DNA of 64,000 nucleotides from Enterobacter cloacae subsp. cloacae ATCC 13047 (GTDB taxonomy: Bacteria; Pseudomonadota; Gammaproteobacteria; Enterobacterales; Enterobacteriaceae). Each line of letters opens with the position of its first letter. The stretch's first letter is position 1. The stretch is taken from assembly GCF_000025565.1 (NCBI RefSeq), contig NC_014121.1, forward strand, positions 4,798,216 to 4,862,215. Direction: 5' to 3'. Below the pieces are notes generated by a model. That model was not told the origin of the DNA and did no database searches. It saw only the letters and a program-made list of their open reading frames with translations. Shown here in pieces: positions 35,634-44,353 of this stretch. The position numbers and the translations under genes were made by a program.

Positions 35634-36463
35634 TTCACCTCCCGGGCAAAAAGCGCGTTAATCTGTTCGGCATCGGCCTGCTTGCGGGTGTCGAAATTCA
35701 TCAGGCGGTTCAGGTAATCGTCGTAGTTATCGGTGCGATGTTTTGCCGGGACGCCTTTGGCGATGGCCTCGTTCATCGCGGCTTTCACCGCATTCACCCC
35801 GTCGCCGACCAGCGCGTCCACCAGCCCGCTCTGATAGCGAACCTCACCGCCGGTCATGCTCCAGATAAACGGACGGTCACGGGAGTCGTACTCTTCAATG
35901 CCCGCTTCCTGCTCAATAACCTGCGGGCCGTTTAGCCCCAGACGCGCTTCGCGGGTCACAATCAGGTAGCTGCAAAGCGCCGCCGCGATGGACATCCCGC
36001 CGAAGCAGCCCACGGTTCCGGCCACAATCCCGATAACGGGCGTGTAGCGACGCAGGTCAACAATCGCCGCGTGGATATCGGCAATCGCCGCCAGGCCGAG
36101 GTTAGCTTCCTGCAGGCGTACGCCGCCGGTTTCGAGGCACAGCACCGCCTGAGTCGGAATGCCGTTGCGGTTATCTTCCGCCGCCAGCTCCAGCGCTGCT
36201 GCCATTTTCGCGCCGGAGACCTCGCCCATGCTGCCGCCCTGGAACGCGCCTTCAATCGCCACGACGACCGCAGGCTGGCCGTTGATAGTCCCTTTCGCGA
36301 CCACCATGCCGTCATCGGCCTGAGGCACAATGCCCTGTGGCCCCAACCACGGAGAGATAATGCCTGCAAACGGATCCAGCAGCTCGCGGTAGCTGCCCTC
36401 GTCGAGCAACGCCTGCGCACGCTGGCGCGCTTTTAATTCGATAAAGCTGCTATCATCACGCAT
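35630..36463 (-). CDS. mdcD: MdcD, malonate decarboxylase beta subunit
   Basis: Carboxyltransferase-like subunit of the malonyl-ACP decarboxylase with MdcE, 277 residues. Family segments include GTINGQPAVVVAIEGAFQGG and a glycine-rich oxyanion region GIVAGTVGCFGGMSIAAALC. The start overlaps mdcC by 8 bases and the end overlaps mdcE by 4. Confidence 0.93.
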   Translation of the reverse strand: MRDDSSFIELKARQRAQALLDEGSYRELLDPFAGIISPWLGPQGIVPQADDGMVVAKGTINGQPAVVVAIEGAFQGGSMGEVSGAKMAAALELAAEDNRNGIPTQAVLCLETGGVRLQEANLGLAAIADIHAAIVDLRRYTPVIGIVAGTVGCFGGMSIAAALCSYLIVTREARLGLNGPQVIEQEAGIEEYDSRDRPFIWSMTGGEVRYQSGLVDALVGDGVNAVKAAMNEAIAKGVPAKHRTDNYDDYLNRLMNFDTRKQADAEQINALFAREVK

Positions 36464-36755
36464 GGCTCACCCCTTCAAAAACCTGTTCGATACGAATGCG
36501 CGCCACGCCCGGCGTCGCGCCAAAGTCGTGGATGGTCAGCTTGCCTGCGGGCAGACTGCTGACGATCTCCAGGCGGCTGAATAACGCCTCCCAGCGCCCA
36601 CGGCTGTTGTCGACGGAGGTGGTGATATCAATGGTTAAGGTCTGGCCCGGTTCGGCGGTGAACAGCACCTCCATATCCCCGGATCCAACTACCCCTGCCA
36701 GCGCCCGGCCGCTTAACGTGCGGCTGGCTGGCATGGTCAATGTGATTTTTTCCAT
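36456..36755 (-). CDS. mdcC: MdcC, malonate decarboxylase acyl carrier protein
   Basis: Small acyl carrier (delta subunit) of 99 residues that holds the dephospho-CoA-type prosthetic group and cycles between acetyl and malonyl thioesters. Ser25 lies in LAGVVGSGDMEV, matching the modified serine known in Klebsiella MdcC. It is not a DSL-type ACP; the fold is that of the citrate lyase gamma-type carriers. Confidence 0.93.
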   Translation of the reverse strand: MEKITLTMPASRTLSGRALAGVVGSGDMEVLFTAEPGQTLTIDITTSVDNSRGRWEALFSRLEIVSSLPAGKLTIHDFGATPGVARIRIEQVFEGVSHA

Positions 36756-36764
36756 AACATCCTC

Positions 36765-37622
36765 TTAATGCTTTGAATAGGGCGTTTCGACACGGTCAAG
36801 AAACAGCGTGGCGGCAAGCAGGTCGGCTGCACCGCCCGGTGAGGCATTGAGCGTCAGCATCTGGCGATCTAACCGCGCCAGCGCCTGCTGCCCCGCGAGC
36901 GTTGCGCAACCTCCGGCATTCAGTACCGCCCGGGCGCCGTTCTGCATGGCGTCCAGCCCCTCCATTCCGGCGCGCGACAGCACGCAGGTATCGGTGAGCG
37001 AGGTCATGATTGCCATCAACGCGTCGAGTCTGGCGTTTGTTTCGCTGCTGCCGTTGAGGCGGCTCAGGCGAAGCTGCGGCAGCGCGCGCTGCATGATGTG
37101 CGGAAACGCCTGCTGAGCCTCTTCCCGCGCGCCAGGTACGCGGTAGCGGTGCGTGGCACGTAACCCCTTACTGAACACCTTCGGTGCCGCGTCGTCCGGG
37201 AGTTTCGCCAGCTGTGCGGCGGTGTTAGCGACGGTTTGCGCGCGGGCATCGCCGCCCAGCATCGCCACCGCGCTCACCAGCAGTCCCAGCGCCCAAATTG
37301 CGCCACGGTGCGTATTCACGCCGTCGGTGGCGATCATCATCTGCCGTTCGCCTTCACGGCCAAGGCGGCCAACGGTTTGCCGTAGGGCAATATCCGCCGG
37401 ACGCTGCCAGCTCTGCTGCGCCAGCGCCTGAAACGTGGAGGTCAGGCTGTGCGCGGAGCGCTCCATCAGCGCAAGCGATAAATCGTGGTGCGCGCCGTTC
37501 CCCCGACTGTCCACCAGACCGGGTTTCGGGCTTAAGCGTGCTTCGTCAATCAGACACTGCGTGGCGGTTCGCGCCAGCCATTCGGCACCGCCTTCAACCT
37601 GAATCTGGGGCAGTAGTGTCAT
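36765..37622 (-). CDS. mdcB: MdcB, triphosphoribosyl-dephospho-CoA synthase
   Basis: CitG-family enzyme that makes the prosthetic-group precursor from ATP and dephospho-CoA. It is 285 residues with the signature LSPKPGLVDSRGNGAHHD and TDGVNTHRGAIWALG. The start at 37622 (MTLLPQIQVEGG) shares one base with the mdcA stop (TAATG), preferred over the longer frame that runs back into mdcA. Confidence 0.92.
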   Translation of the reverse strand: MTLLPQIQVEGGAEWLARTATQCLIDEARLSPKPGLVDSRGNGAHHDLSLALMERSAHSLTSTFQALAQQSWQRPADIALRQTVGRLGREGERQMMIATDGVNTHRGAIWALGLLVSAVAMLGGDARAQTVANTAAQLAKLPDDAAPKVFSKGLRATHRYRVPGAREEAQQAFPHIMQRALPQLRLSRLNGSSETNARLDALMAIMTSLTDTCVLSRAGMEGLDAMQNGARAVLNAGGCATLAGQQALARLDRQMLTLNASPGGAADLLAATLFLDRVETPYSKH

Positions 37623-39277
37623 TACCAGCTCCGGAATTTCGCAGGTGGGTTGTAGAGACCGCCGGACCACTCAACGAGGTCAGCCACGCTGCCCGCCGCC
37701 AGCAGAGAGCGGGTGGCATCGGTACGGCGAATCCCCATGTCTTCCGGGTACACGACCTTGCCGCTCTGGCGCAGTTCCGCCACGCGTCTGGCATCCACGC
37801 CCAGACCGATATCGGTGATACCCGCCACGGCGGCGACCATGGCGCGACGCTCTTCCAGATCTTTTGCCCGGTAGAGGTAGGCAATCCCCTCTTCCGTCAG
37901 CACGTGGGTGACGTCATCGCCGTAAATCATCACCGGTGCCAGCGGCATGCCGGAGGCTTTCGCCACGTCAACGGCGTCCAGTTTTTCCACGAAGGTGGGC
38001 TTCACGCCCGCCTGGAAGGTTTCCACCATCTGCACGACCAGTTTTTTACCGCGTTGCATCGGGTCGGGTTCGGTGATCATGTTCAGCCAGGCCGGAGTGG
38101 CGTGGCGACGGCCGTGTGGATCATGGCCCATGTTCGGCGCGCCGCCGAAGCCGGAGAGACGACCGCGGGTCACCGTTGAGGAGTTGGCGTAACCATCCAC
38201 CTGCAGGGTTGAGCCGATAAACATATCCACCGCGTACTGGCCCGCCAGCTGGCAGAAGGCGCGGTTGGAGCGCATGGAGCCGTCAGCACCGGTGAAGAAC
38301 ACGTCCGGACGGGCGCGGATGTACTCTTCCATCCCCAGTTCGCCGCCGAAGCAGTGCACGCTCTCCACCCATCCGCTTTCAATCGCCGGGATCAGCGTCG
38401 GATGCGGGTTCAGCGTCCAGTGTTTACAGATTTTGCCCTTCAGGCCGAGCTGTTCACCGTAGGTGGGCAGCAGCAGCTCAATTGCCGCGGTGTTAAAACC
38501 GATCCCGTGGTTCAGAGACTGCACCTGGTGTTCAGCGTAGATGCCTTTGATGGCCATCATCGCCATCAGGATATGTTCCTGTTTGATCAGGCGCGGGTCG
38601 CGGGTAAACAGCGGTTCGATAAAGAATGGCTTGTCGGCCACCACCACGTAGTCAATCCAGGAGCCTGGGATATCAACGCGCGGCAGGTCGCATTCATCGT
38701 CCACCAGCTCGTTAACCTGTGCGATGACGATGCCATCGTGGAACGCGGCGGCCTCCACCAGCGCTGGGGTATCTTCGGTACTTGCCCCGGTGTAGAGATT
38801 GCCTTTGCGGTCTGCTTTAAACCCGGCGATCAGCGCCACGTTTGGTGAAAGGTCGACGTAGAGACGCGAATACAGTTCGATATAGGTATGAATAGCACCG
38901 ATTTCGAGTTGACCATCCTCCAGCAGCTGGGAGATGCGCAGGCTCTGCGTGCCGGAGAAGGAGAAGTCCAGCTTACGGGCAATGCCCTTCTCAAAGATAT
39001 CCAGATGTTCACTGCGGCCAACGCTAGGCATGATCATGTGCAGGTCATGCACAATTTGCGGGTTTACTTCGGCCAGCGAGCGGGAAAGAAAATCCGCCTG
39101 CTTCTGGTTGTTGCCTTCCAGAACGACTTTATCGCCTGGCGCGATCAGCTTTTCCAGCATGGCGACAAGGTCGCCGGTTGGCAGAACCTTGCCCTGCACC
39201 GGTACGGAGGCCAGACGACGCGCTTTTTCGCTGCGTCGGGTGTTCCATTGCCGGGTGGGTATTTGCCCAGATAACAT
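37622..39277 (-). CDS. mdcA: MdcA, malonate decarboxylase alpha subunit (acetyl-ACP:malonate transferase)
   Basis: Exchanges acetyl for malonyl on the MdcC carrier. It is 551 residues, the family length, with CoA-transferase-like folds. Visible segments include DKVVLEGNNQKQADFLSRSL, NHGIGFNTAAIELLLPTYGE and GRLSGFGGAPNMGHDPHGRR. It is first gene of the mdcABCDEFGH operon, with AGGAGG-type ribosome site before the ATG. The operon runs through four one- to eight-base overlaps. Confidence 0.96.
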   Translation of the reverse strand: MLSGQIPTRQWNTRRSEKARRLASVPVQGKVLPTGDLVAMLEKLIAPGDKVVLEGNNQKQADFLSRSLAEVNPQIVHDLHMIMPSVGRSEHLDIFEKGIARKLDFSFSGTQSLRISQLLEDGQLEIGAIHTYIELYSRLYVDLSPNVALIAGFKADRKGNLYTGASTEDTPALVEAAAFHDGIVIAQVNELVDDECDLPRVDIPGSWIDYVVVADKPFFIEPLFTRDPRLIKQEHILMAMMAIKGIYAEHQVQSLNHGIGFNTAAIELLLPTYGEQLGLKGKICKHWTLNPHPTLIPAIESGWVESVHCFGGELGMEEYIRARPDVFFTGADGSMRSNRAFCQLAGQYAVDMFIGSTLQVDGYANSSTVTRGRLSGFGGAPNMGHDPHGRRHATPAWLNMITEPDPMQRGKKLVVQMVETFQAGVKPTFVEKLDAVDVAKASGMPLAPVMIYGDDVTHVLTEEGIAYLYRAKDLEERRAMVAAVAGITDIGLGVDARRVAELRQSGKVVYPEDMGIRRTDATRSLLAAGSVADLVEWSGGLYNPPAKFRSW

Positions 39278-39505
39278 TATTAACCTCCTGATTCAGCACA
39301 TCATTTTGATTTGCTTAACGCTGAGTAAAGTCTGCACCCTGGCGGAAAAGGCATCAATTAAGCGTAGAGTGGAATCATTAGCCTGAGAGTAATAATCAAG
39401 GTAAATATTTGTGATCGGGATCAGTTCATGCTTCGGAAAACCAGGCTAAACGGGGTACAATTCGGAAGGTATAGTAAATTTCTGACAAGAATCAGCATCG
39501 CCCTT
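39278..39505. promoter_or_regulatory. Divergent mdcA/yheT intergenic control region with possible CRP site
   Basis: 228-base AT-rich spacer between the two starts. tgtgatcgggatcagt (39410-39425) has a perfect CRP left half (TGTGA) and a 3/5 right half. Several T-N11-A LysR-type motifs are possible but I cannot single one out. It must hold the mdc promoter and probably the yheT promoter. Confidence 0.45.
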
Positions 39506-40528
39506 ATGACCCAAATCATTCCCTCAGACTTCGACCTCACCGCCGAAGACAGCACTGATTTCGTGCCCATGCGCGGCGTGGCCAACTGCCACCTGCAGAC
39601 CATGCTGCCGCGCCTGATCCGCCGCAAGGTGCAGTTCACTCCGCACTGGCAGAGGCTGGATTTGCCGGACGGTGATTTTCTGGATCTCGCATGGAGCGAA
39701 GATCCCGAACAGGCGCGCCATAAACCCCGCCTGGTGGTGTTTCATGGTCTGGAAGGCAGCCTGCACAGCCCGTATGCCCATGGGTTAATCCAGGCGGCAA
39801 AAGCGCGCGGCTGGCTGGGCGTGGTAATGCATTTTCGGGGATGCAGCGGCGAGCCGAATCGCCAGAAACGCATCTATCACTCCGGCGAAACCGAAGATGG
39901 CACCTGGTTTTTGCATTGGCTGCGGGATAATTTCGGCACCGTGCCGACGGCGGCGGTGGGCTATTCGCTCGGCGGAAATATGCTGGCCTGTCTGCTGGCC
40001 AAAGAGGGAGACGCGGTACCGCTGAATGCCGCGGTGATTGTCTCTGCCCCCTTCATGCTGGAACAGTGCAGCTACCACATGGAGAAAGGCTTTTCCCGGG
40101 TCTATCAGCGCTATCTGCTCAACCTGCTAAAAGCCAATGCGGCGCGCAAGCTGAAGGCCTATCCGGATACCCTGCCAGTAAGCCTGCGTCAGTTGAAAAA
40201 GGTCCGCCGCATTCGTGAGTTCGACGACCTGATCACCGCCAAAATTCATGGGTTCGCCGATGCCATTGACTACTATCGTCAGTGCAGCGCCATGCCGCTG
40301 CTCAGCAAGATCACTCAGCCGACGCTGATCATTCACGCGAAAGATGACCCGTTTATGGATCATCACTCCATCCCTGCACAGGAATTTCTGCCCGACAACG
40401 TTCACTACCAGCTGACCGAGCACGGCGGTCACGTGGGGTTTGTCGGCGGAACGCTGCGTCGCCCGAAAATGTGGCTGGAGACGCGCATTCCTGACTGGTT
40501 AACCCCTTACCTGGACGGTGCAACATGA
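39506..40528 (+). CDS. yheT: YheT, AB-hydrolase-4 family protein
   Basis: Putative alpha/beta hydrolase of 340 residues. Signatures are [17 protein letters not shown], the nucleophile elbow GYSLGGNML (Ser about 148), an acid in HAKDDPFM and the catalytic His in [11 protein letters not shown]. The start at 39506 ([11 protein letters not shown]) gives the E. coli length; the open frame back to 39428 has no family match. It overlaps yheU by 4 bases. Substrate is unknown. Confidence 0.93.
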   Translation: MTQIIPSDFDLTAEDSTDFVPMRGVANCHLQTMLPRLIRRKVQFTPHWQRLDLPDGDFLDLAWSEDPEQARHKPRLVVFHGLEGSLHSPYAHGLIQAAKARGWLGVVMHFRGCSGEPNRQKRIYHSGETEDGTWFLHWLRDNFGTVPTAAVGYSLGGNMLACLLAKEGDAVPLNAAVIVSAPFMLEQCSYHMEKGFSRVYQRYLLNLLKANAARKLKAYPDTLPVSLRQLKKVRRIREFDDLITAKIHGFADAIDYYRQCSAMPLLSKITQPTLIIHAKDDPFMDHHSIPAQEFLPDNVHYQLTEHGGHVGFVGGTLRRPKMWLETRIPDWLTPYLDGAT

Positions 40529-40743
40529 TTATCCCCTGGCAGGATCTGGCGCCCGAAACGCTCGATAATCTGATTGAAAGCTTTGTCTTGCGTGAAGGCA
40601 CCGATTATGGTGAACATGAACGCTCGCTTGAGCAAAAGGTCAACGATGTTAAACGCCAGCTTAAAAGCGGCGACGTGGTGCTGGTGTGGTCTGAACTGCA
40701 TGAGACGGTCAATATCATGCCCCGCAACGCGTTTCACGGCTGA
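40525..40743 (+). CDS. yheU: YheU, UPF0270 protein
   Basis: 72-residue conserved protein of unknown function ([20 protein letters not shown]). Its ATG overlaps the yheT TGA (ATGA), so translation is coupled. Confidence 0.93.
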   Translation: MIIPWQDLAPETLDNLIESFVLREGTDYGEHERSLEQKVNDVKRQLKSGDVVLVWSELHETVNIMPRNAFHG

Positions 40744-40773
40744 TCTTTCAACCTTTCCAGTCAGGGAGTTGCT

Positions 40774-41643
40774 ATGTCTGCCAGACATCCGGTTATTGCC
40801 GTTACGGGGTCGAGTGGTGCGGGAACCACCACCACCAGCCTCGCGTTTCGCAAGATTTTCGCCCAGTTGAATCTCCGCGCGGCGGAGGTCGAAGGCGACA
40901 GCTTTCACCGCTATACGCGCCCGGAGATGGATATGGCCATCCGCAAAGCGCGTGATTTAGGCAAACACATCAGCTACTTCGGCCCGGAGGCCAATGACTT
41001 CGGCCTGCTGGAGCAAACGTTTCAGGAGTACGGCCTAAGCGGCAAAGGCCAGTCCCGCAAGTATCTGCACACCTACGACGAAGCCGTTCCCTGGAATCAG
41101 GTCCCGGGCACCTTTACTCCCTGGCAGCCGCTGCCGGAACCTACCGACGTGCTGTTTTACGAAGGATTGCACGGCGGCGTGGTGACGCCGCATCACGACG
41201 TGGCGCGACATGTGGATCTGCTGGTCGGCGTGGTGCCAATCGTGAACCTGGAGTGGATCCAGAAGCTGACGCGAGACATCAGCGAGCGCGGCCATTCACG
41301 CGAGGCGGTGATGGATTCGGTTGTGCGCTCAATGGAAGATTACATCAATTATCTGACACCACAGTTTTCCCGCACCCACATCAACTTCCAGCGTGTGCCG
41401 ACGGTGGACACCTCCAACCCGTTCGCGGCCAAAAGTATCCCGTCGCTGGATGAGAGCTTTGTGGTGATCCATTTCCGCAATCTCGACGGCATCGATTACC
41501 CCTGGCTGCTGGCGATGCTGCAGGGCTCGTTTATTTCTCACATGAATACGTTAGTGGTGCCCGGCGGAAAAATGGGGCTGGCGATGGAGCTGATCATGAC
41601 GCCGCTGGTGCAGCGGTTGATGGAAGGGAAACAGATCGCATAA
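40774..41643 (+). CDS. prkB: PrkB, phosphoribulokinase-like P-loop protein
   Basis: 289 residues of the phosphoribulokinase/uridine kinase family. Walker A is GSSGAGTTTTS (about 12-22), followed by DSFHRY and FYEGLHGG. No Calvin-cycle partner is present and the true substrate in enterobacteria is unknown to me. It ends yheT-yheU-prkB and is followed by the repeat carrying the IS. Confidence 0.93.
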   Translation: MSARHPVIAVTGSSGAGTTTTSLAFRKIFAQLNLRAAEVEGDSFHRYTRPEMDMAIRKARDLGKHISYFGPEANDFGLLEQTFQEYGLSGKGQSRKYLHTYDEAVPWNQVPGTFTPWQPLPEPTDVLFYEGLHGGVVTPHHDVARHVDLLVGVVPIVNLEWIQKLTRDISERGHSREAVMDSVVRSMEDYINYLTPQFSRTHINFQRVPTVDTSNPFAAKSIPSLDESFVVIHFRNLDGIDYPWLLAMLQGSFISHMNTLVVPGGKMGLAMELIMTPLVQRLMEGKQIA

Positions 41644-41650
41644 TCATATT

Positions 41651-41665
41651 CCCTCTCCCGGTGGG
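41651..41665. repeat. Left part of palindromic intergenic repeat, interrupted by IS
   Basis: ccctctcccggtggg is the left half of a repeat whose right half resumes at 42946. Removing the IS and one 9-bp duplicate restores the hairpin ccctctccc-ggt-gggagaggg. Confidence 0.85.
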
Positions 41666-41691
41666 CTGAGGGTTCCCCAGAAAAATGAAAA

Positions 41692-41749
41692 GCACGATGA
41701 AGTGTGATCTACTGGTTGCGCTAACAAATCAGAAGAGACCTCATCGTGC
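41692..41749 (+). promoter_or_regulatory. Inverted repeat enclosing the transposase start
   Basis: gcacgatga (41692-41700) is perfectly complementary to tcatcgtgc (41741-41749), which contains the GTG start (41746). A transcript entering from outside would fold the start codon into a 9-bp stem, while one starting inside the element past 41700 would not. Confidence 0.7.
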
Positions 41750-42903
41750 CTTTACAGACAGTCTGCCAGAAATTTTTCTCCGCGTCTTTACCGGACGTTC
41801 ACAGCTTCCGGATTAATGTTCTTGTTTCCATGGCAGTTGCCCTCACGCACGGTGCGGATCTGACCCTGACCAGCCTTGGTCGCTCTCTTCCCGGCAGGGC
41901 GCACGTCAAAAATAAAATTAAACGTGTTGACCGTGCCCTGGGTAATACCGCCCTTCACCGGGATATTCCCCGTATTCAGCACCTGCTCACACATACCATC
42001 ACCTCCCTGATGCCCTTCTGTGTGATTGCTGTCGACTGGACAGGCTGGCATGACAGGAACTGGTATCTTCTGCGGGCAAGCCTGGTCTGTAATGGTCGCT
42101 CACTGCCGCTTATGAGTGAGGTTGTCCCCGCAGAGCTGGCGCAGAACAGCGATGTACAGTGCCGCTTCCTTGACCGCCTGCATGATGCCATCCCGAAAGA
42201 TAAAGCCGTCACCATCATTACGGATGCAGGCTTCCGGACAGACTGGTTCCGGCATGTCAGCCAGCTGGGCTGGAGCTTCACCGGCAGGGTCAGGGGCTGC
42301 ATCAGCTTCCGGCTGGACGGAGATAAAAAGTGGATGAAAATCAGTGAGCTTGAGGCTACCGGACAACCGGTCTGCGTGGGTTACGGTGTCCTGTCCCGTA
42401 AACCACGAACGCCCTGTTACGGCCGGTTCTATCTGCATAAGCGCCCTGACGCAGGGCGTCAGGGAAAAGGGGGGATGCCGAAAACACAGCGGGAACACCG
42501 CAGTAGCGCGCGGGAGCCCTGGCTGCTGTTCAGTAATGCAGAGGGACTGGAGCCGCACCAGATAATGGCCCTGTACAGCCGCAGAATGCAGATAGAACAA
42601 AACTTCCGGGACGACAAAAGTCCACGCTTCGGGTTCGGTCTGAGGCTGAGCCGGAGTCAGGGAAAAGGGCGACTGGAAGTGCTGAATATGGTCGCGGCAA
42701 TGGCAAGCCTGGTGATGTGGCTGGCAGGTTACAGGGCAGAAAGGCAGTGTTTACACTGGCACTATCAGGCAAGCAGCATCAGGCACAGACGGGTTCTGTC
42801 ATACCTGAGTCTGGCAGAAGAAGTCATCCGGCATGAGCCAGGAAAAGTGAGACGGCTGAATATAGTTAACGAGATGAAAAAGCTGGGAAAAGAGTACCAG
42901 TAA
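41746..42903 (+). CDS. IS4-family transposase (IS10-type)
   Basis: 385-residue DDE transposase starting at GTG. Catalytic residues fit IS10: Asp97 in VIAVDWTGWHD, Asp160 in ITDAGFRTDW, and Glu284 in the YREK-type signature YSRRMQIEQNFRDDK, which obeys Y-2-R-3-E-6-K exactly. Full length with no internal stop, so probably active. It ends inside a perfect hairpin. An SD-like AGAAGAG lies about 10 bases before the start. Confidence 0.95.
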   Translation: MPLQTVCQKFFSASLPDVHSFRINVLVSMAVALTHGADLTLTSLGRSLPGRAHVKNKIKRVDRALGNTALHRDIPRIQHLLTHTITSLMPFCVIAVDWTGWHDRNWYLLRASLVCNGRSLPLMSEVVPAELAQNSDVQCRFLDRLHDAIPKDKAVTIITDAGFRTDWFRHVSQLGWSFTGRVRGCISFRLDGDKKWMKISELEATGQPVCVGYGVLSRKPRTPCYGRFYLHKRPDAGRQGKGGMPKTQREHRSSAREPWLLFSNAEGLEPHQIMALYSRRMQIEQNFRDDKSPRFGFGLRLSRSQGKGRLEVLNMVAAMASLVMWLAGYRAERQCLHWHYQASSIRHRRVLSYLSLAEEVIRHEPGKVRRLNIVNEMKKLGKEYQ

Positions 42904-42930
42904 TATGGTCATGGTGGCATGACCATATTA
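42901..42930 (+). terminator. Perfect 13-bp hairpin at transposase stop
   Basis: taatatggtcatg / catgaccatatta with loop gtgg. The transposase TAA is its first three bases. No T-run follows, so it may stop or stabilise the transposase mRNA or insulate the right end. Confidence 0.6.
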
Positions 42931-42945
42931 CTGGGGATCCCTCAG

Positions 42946-42974
42946 CCCGGTGGGAGAGGGTTAGGGTGAGGGCA
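42946..42974. repeat. Right part of palindromic intergenic repeat
   Basis: cccggtgggagagggttagg then gtgagggcat continues the repeat begun at 41651. A second member with the same core (opposite orientation) is at 57432-57467. Confidence 0.8.
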
Positions 42975-42998
42975 TCAACACGCACGATGCCCCATCAA

Positions 42999-43403
42999 TC
43001 ACGCCTCGATCACTTCATACGAATGGGTAATTTTTACCGCTTTCTCCAGCATTAACGCCACAGAGCAGTATTTCTCCGCAGACAGATCCACCGCGCGTGA
43101 GACGGCAGCATCTTTCAGCGCGTTCCCGGTGACAACAAAATGCAGGTTAATGTGCGTGAACAGGCGTGGCGCCTCTTCGCGACGTTCTGACGTGAGCTTG
43201 ACTTCACAGTCGGTCACATCATGACGGCCCTTTTGCAGAATCGACACCACGTCAATCGCGCTGCATCCACCTGCCGCCATCAGCACCATTTCCATTGGGC
43301 TGGGTGCTTTATCGCCGGAGTTACCGTCCATCAAAATCTGGTGTCCCGACGAGGACTCGCCCAGGAACGTTAAACCTTCTACCCATTTCACGCGCGCTTG
43401 CAT
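42999..43403 (-). CDS. yhfA: YhfA, OsmC-family protein
   Basis: 134-residue OsmC/Ohr-fold protein (MQARVKWVEGLTFLGESSSG). It has the conserved cysteines in AAGGCSAIDVV and AEKYCSVALML that form the peroxidatic pair of the family. The specific substrate is unproven. The start at 43403 gives the E. coli length. It is divergent from crp. Confidence 0.93.
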   Translation of the reverse strand: MQARVKWVEGLTFLGESSSGHQILMDGNSGDKAPSPMEMVLMAAGGCSAIDVVSILQKGRHDVTDCEVKLTSERREEAPRLFTHINLHFVVTGNALKDAAVSRAVDLSAEKYCSVALMLEKAVKITHSYEVIEA

Positions 43404-43713
43404 ATTCATTAGCTCCAACGTTGCATTTTTGGTGACAGATTACGCGTGCGTTACATTTCTCGCAATGGAAGGCGACCTGCGTCATGCTGAAGCGAGACAC
43501 CAGGAGACACGCGGCGAAAGCTATGCTAAAACACTCTGGATGCTACAGTAATACATTGACGTTACACATGTATGCAGAGGACATCAAACTTTACTGGCTG
43601 CGAAACGTTACGACAGCCGACTTCCCAGGTATGGGTAAGAATTCGATTGCAACCCCAGAGTCCGGATGCATCTTATGACTCTGGTGACAGCTTATAACAG
43701 AGGATAACAGCGC
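43404..43713 (+). promoter_or_regulatory. Divergent yhfA/crp control region
   Basis: 310-base spacer. The segment around 43541-43605 (ggatgctacagtaatacatt, then cacatgtatgcagaggacat) closely matches the E. coli crp promoter and its downstream CRP-binding region as recalled, so autoregulation is probably conserved. A short 64-codon open frame within it has no sign of being a gene. The ribosome site before crp is AGAGGATAACAG. Confidence 0.7.
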
Positions 43714-44346
43714 ATGGTGCTTGGCAAACCGCAAACAGACCCGACTCTCGAATGGTTCTTGTCTCATTGCCACATTCATAAGTACCCATCGAAGAGCACG
43801 CTGATTCACCAGGGTGAAAAAGCGGAAACGTTGTATTACATCGTCAAAGGCTCGGTGGCAGTGCTGATCAAAGATGAAGAAGGGAAAGAGATGATCCTTT
43901 CTTATCTGAACCAGGGCGATTTTATCGGTGAACTGGGCCTGTTTGAAGAAGGCCAGGAACGTAGCGCCTGGGTTCGTGCAAAGACAGCATGTGAAGTGGC
44001 TGAAATTTCCTACAAGAAATTCCGTCAGTTGATTCAGGTTAACCCTGACATCCTGATGCGTCTTTCTTCGCAGATGGCTCGCCGTCTGCAGGTGACATCA
44101 GAGAAAGTGGGTAACCTCGCCTTCCTGGACGTGACCGGCCGTATCGCGCAGACCCTGCTGAACCTGGCGAAACAGCCAGACGCTATGACCCACCCTGACG
44201 GCATGCAAATTAAAATTACCCGCCAGGAAATTGGTCAGATCGTCGGTTGCTCCCGTGAAACAGTGGGCCGTATCCTGAAAATGCTGGAAGATCAGAACCT
44301 GATCTCCGCCCACGGTAAAACCATCGTGGTTTACGGAACCCGTTAA
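43714..44346 (+). CDS. crp: CRP, cAMP receptor protein
   Basis: Global cAMP-dependent regulator, 210 residues, nearly identical to E. coli. The cAMP-binding beta-roll (1-130) contains [20 protein letters not shown] with the cAMP contacts. The C-terminal helix-turn-helix (about 169-190) is [20 protein letters not shown], containing the DNA-contact residues Arg, Glu and Arg. A terminator follows directly. Confidence 0.99.
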   Translation: MVLGKPQTDPTLEWFLSHCHIHKYPSKSTLIHQGEKAETLYYIVKGSVAVLIKDEEGKEMILSYLNQGDFIGELGLFEEGQERSAWVRAKTACEVAEISYKKFRQLIQVNPDILMRLSSQMARRLQVTSEKVGNLAFLDVTGRIAQTLLNLAKQPDAMTHPDGMQIKITRQEIGQIVGCSRETVGRILKMLEDQNLISAHGKTIVVYGTR

Positions 44347-44353
44347 TCCCGAT

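Larger units (their letters stand above)
41666..42945 (+). mobile_element. IS4-family (IS10-group) insertion sequence, complete, 1280 bp
   Basis: Bounded by terminal inverted repeats ctgagggttccccag (41666-41680) and, read inward from the right, ctgagggatccccag (42931-42945), which differ at one base. Both are flanked by the direct repeat cccggtggg (41657-41665 and 42946-42954), a 9-bp duplication as made by IS10. It carries one intact transposase gene and lies between the convergent genes prkB and yhfA, so no gene is broken. The ends resemble the IS10 CTGANRGATCCCC-type termini. I cannot name the exact IS without a search. Confidence 0.95.

Noticed and set aside
31236..39277. Integrative element boundaries around mdc
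   Set aside because: No tRNA, integrase, or flanking direct repeats were found; only a REP element inside the block.
43484..43678. 64-codon ORF in the crp leader
   Set aside because: It covers the conserved crp promoter and CRP-binding region and has no ribosome site or family resemblance.
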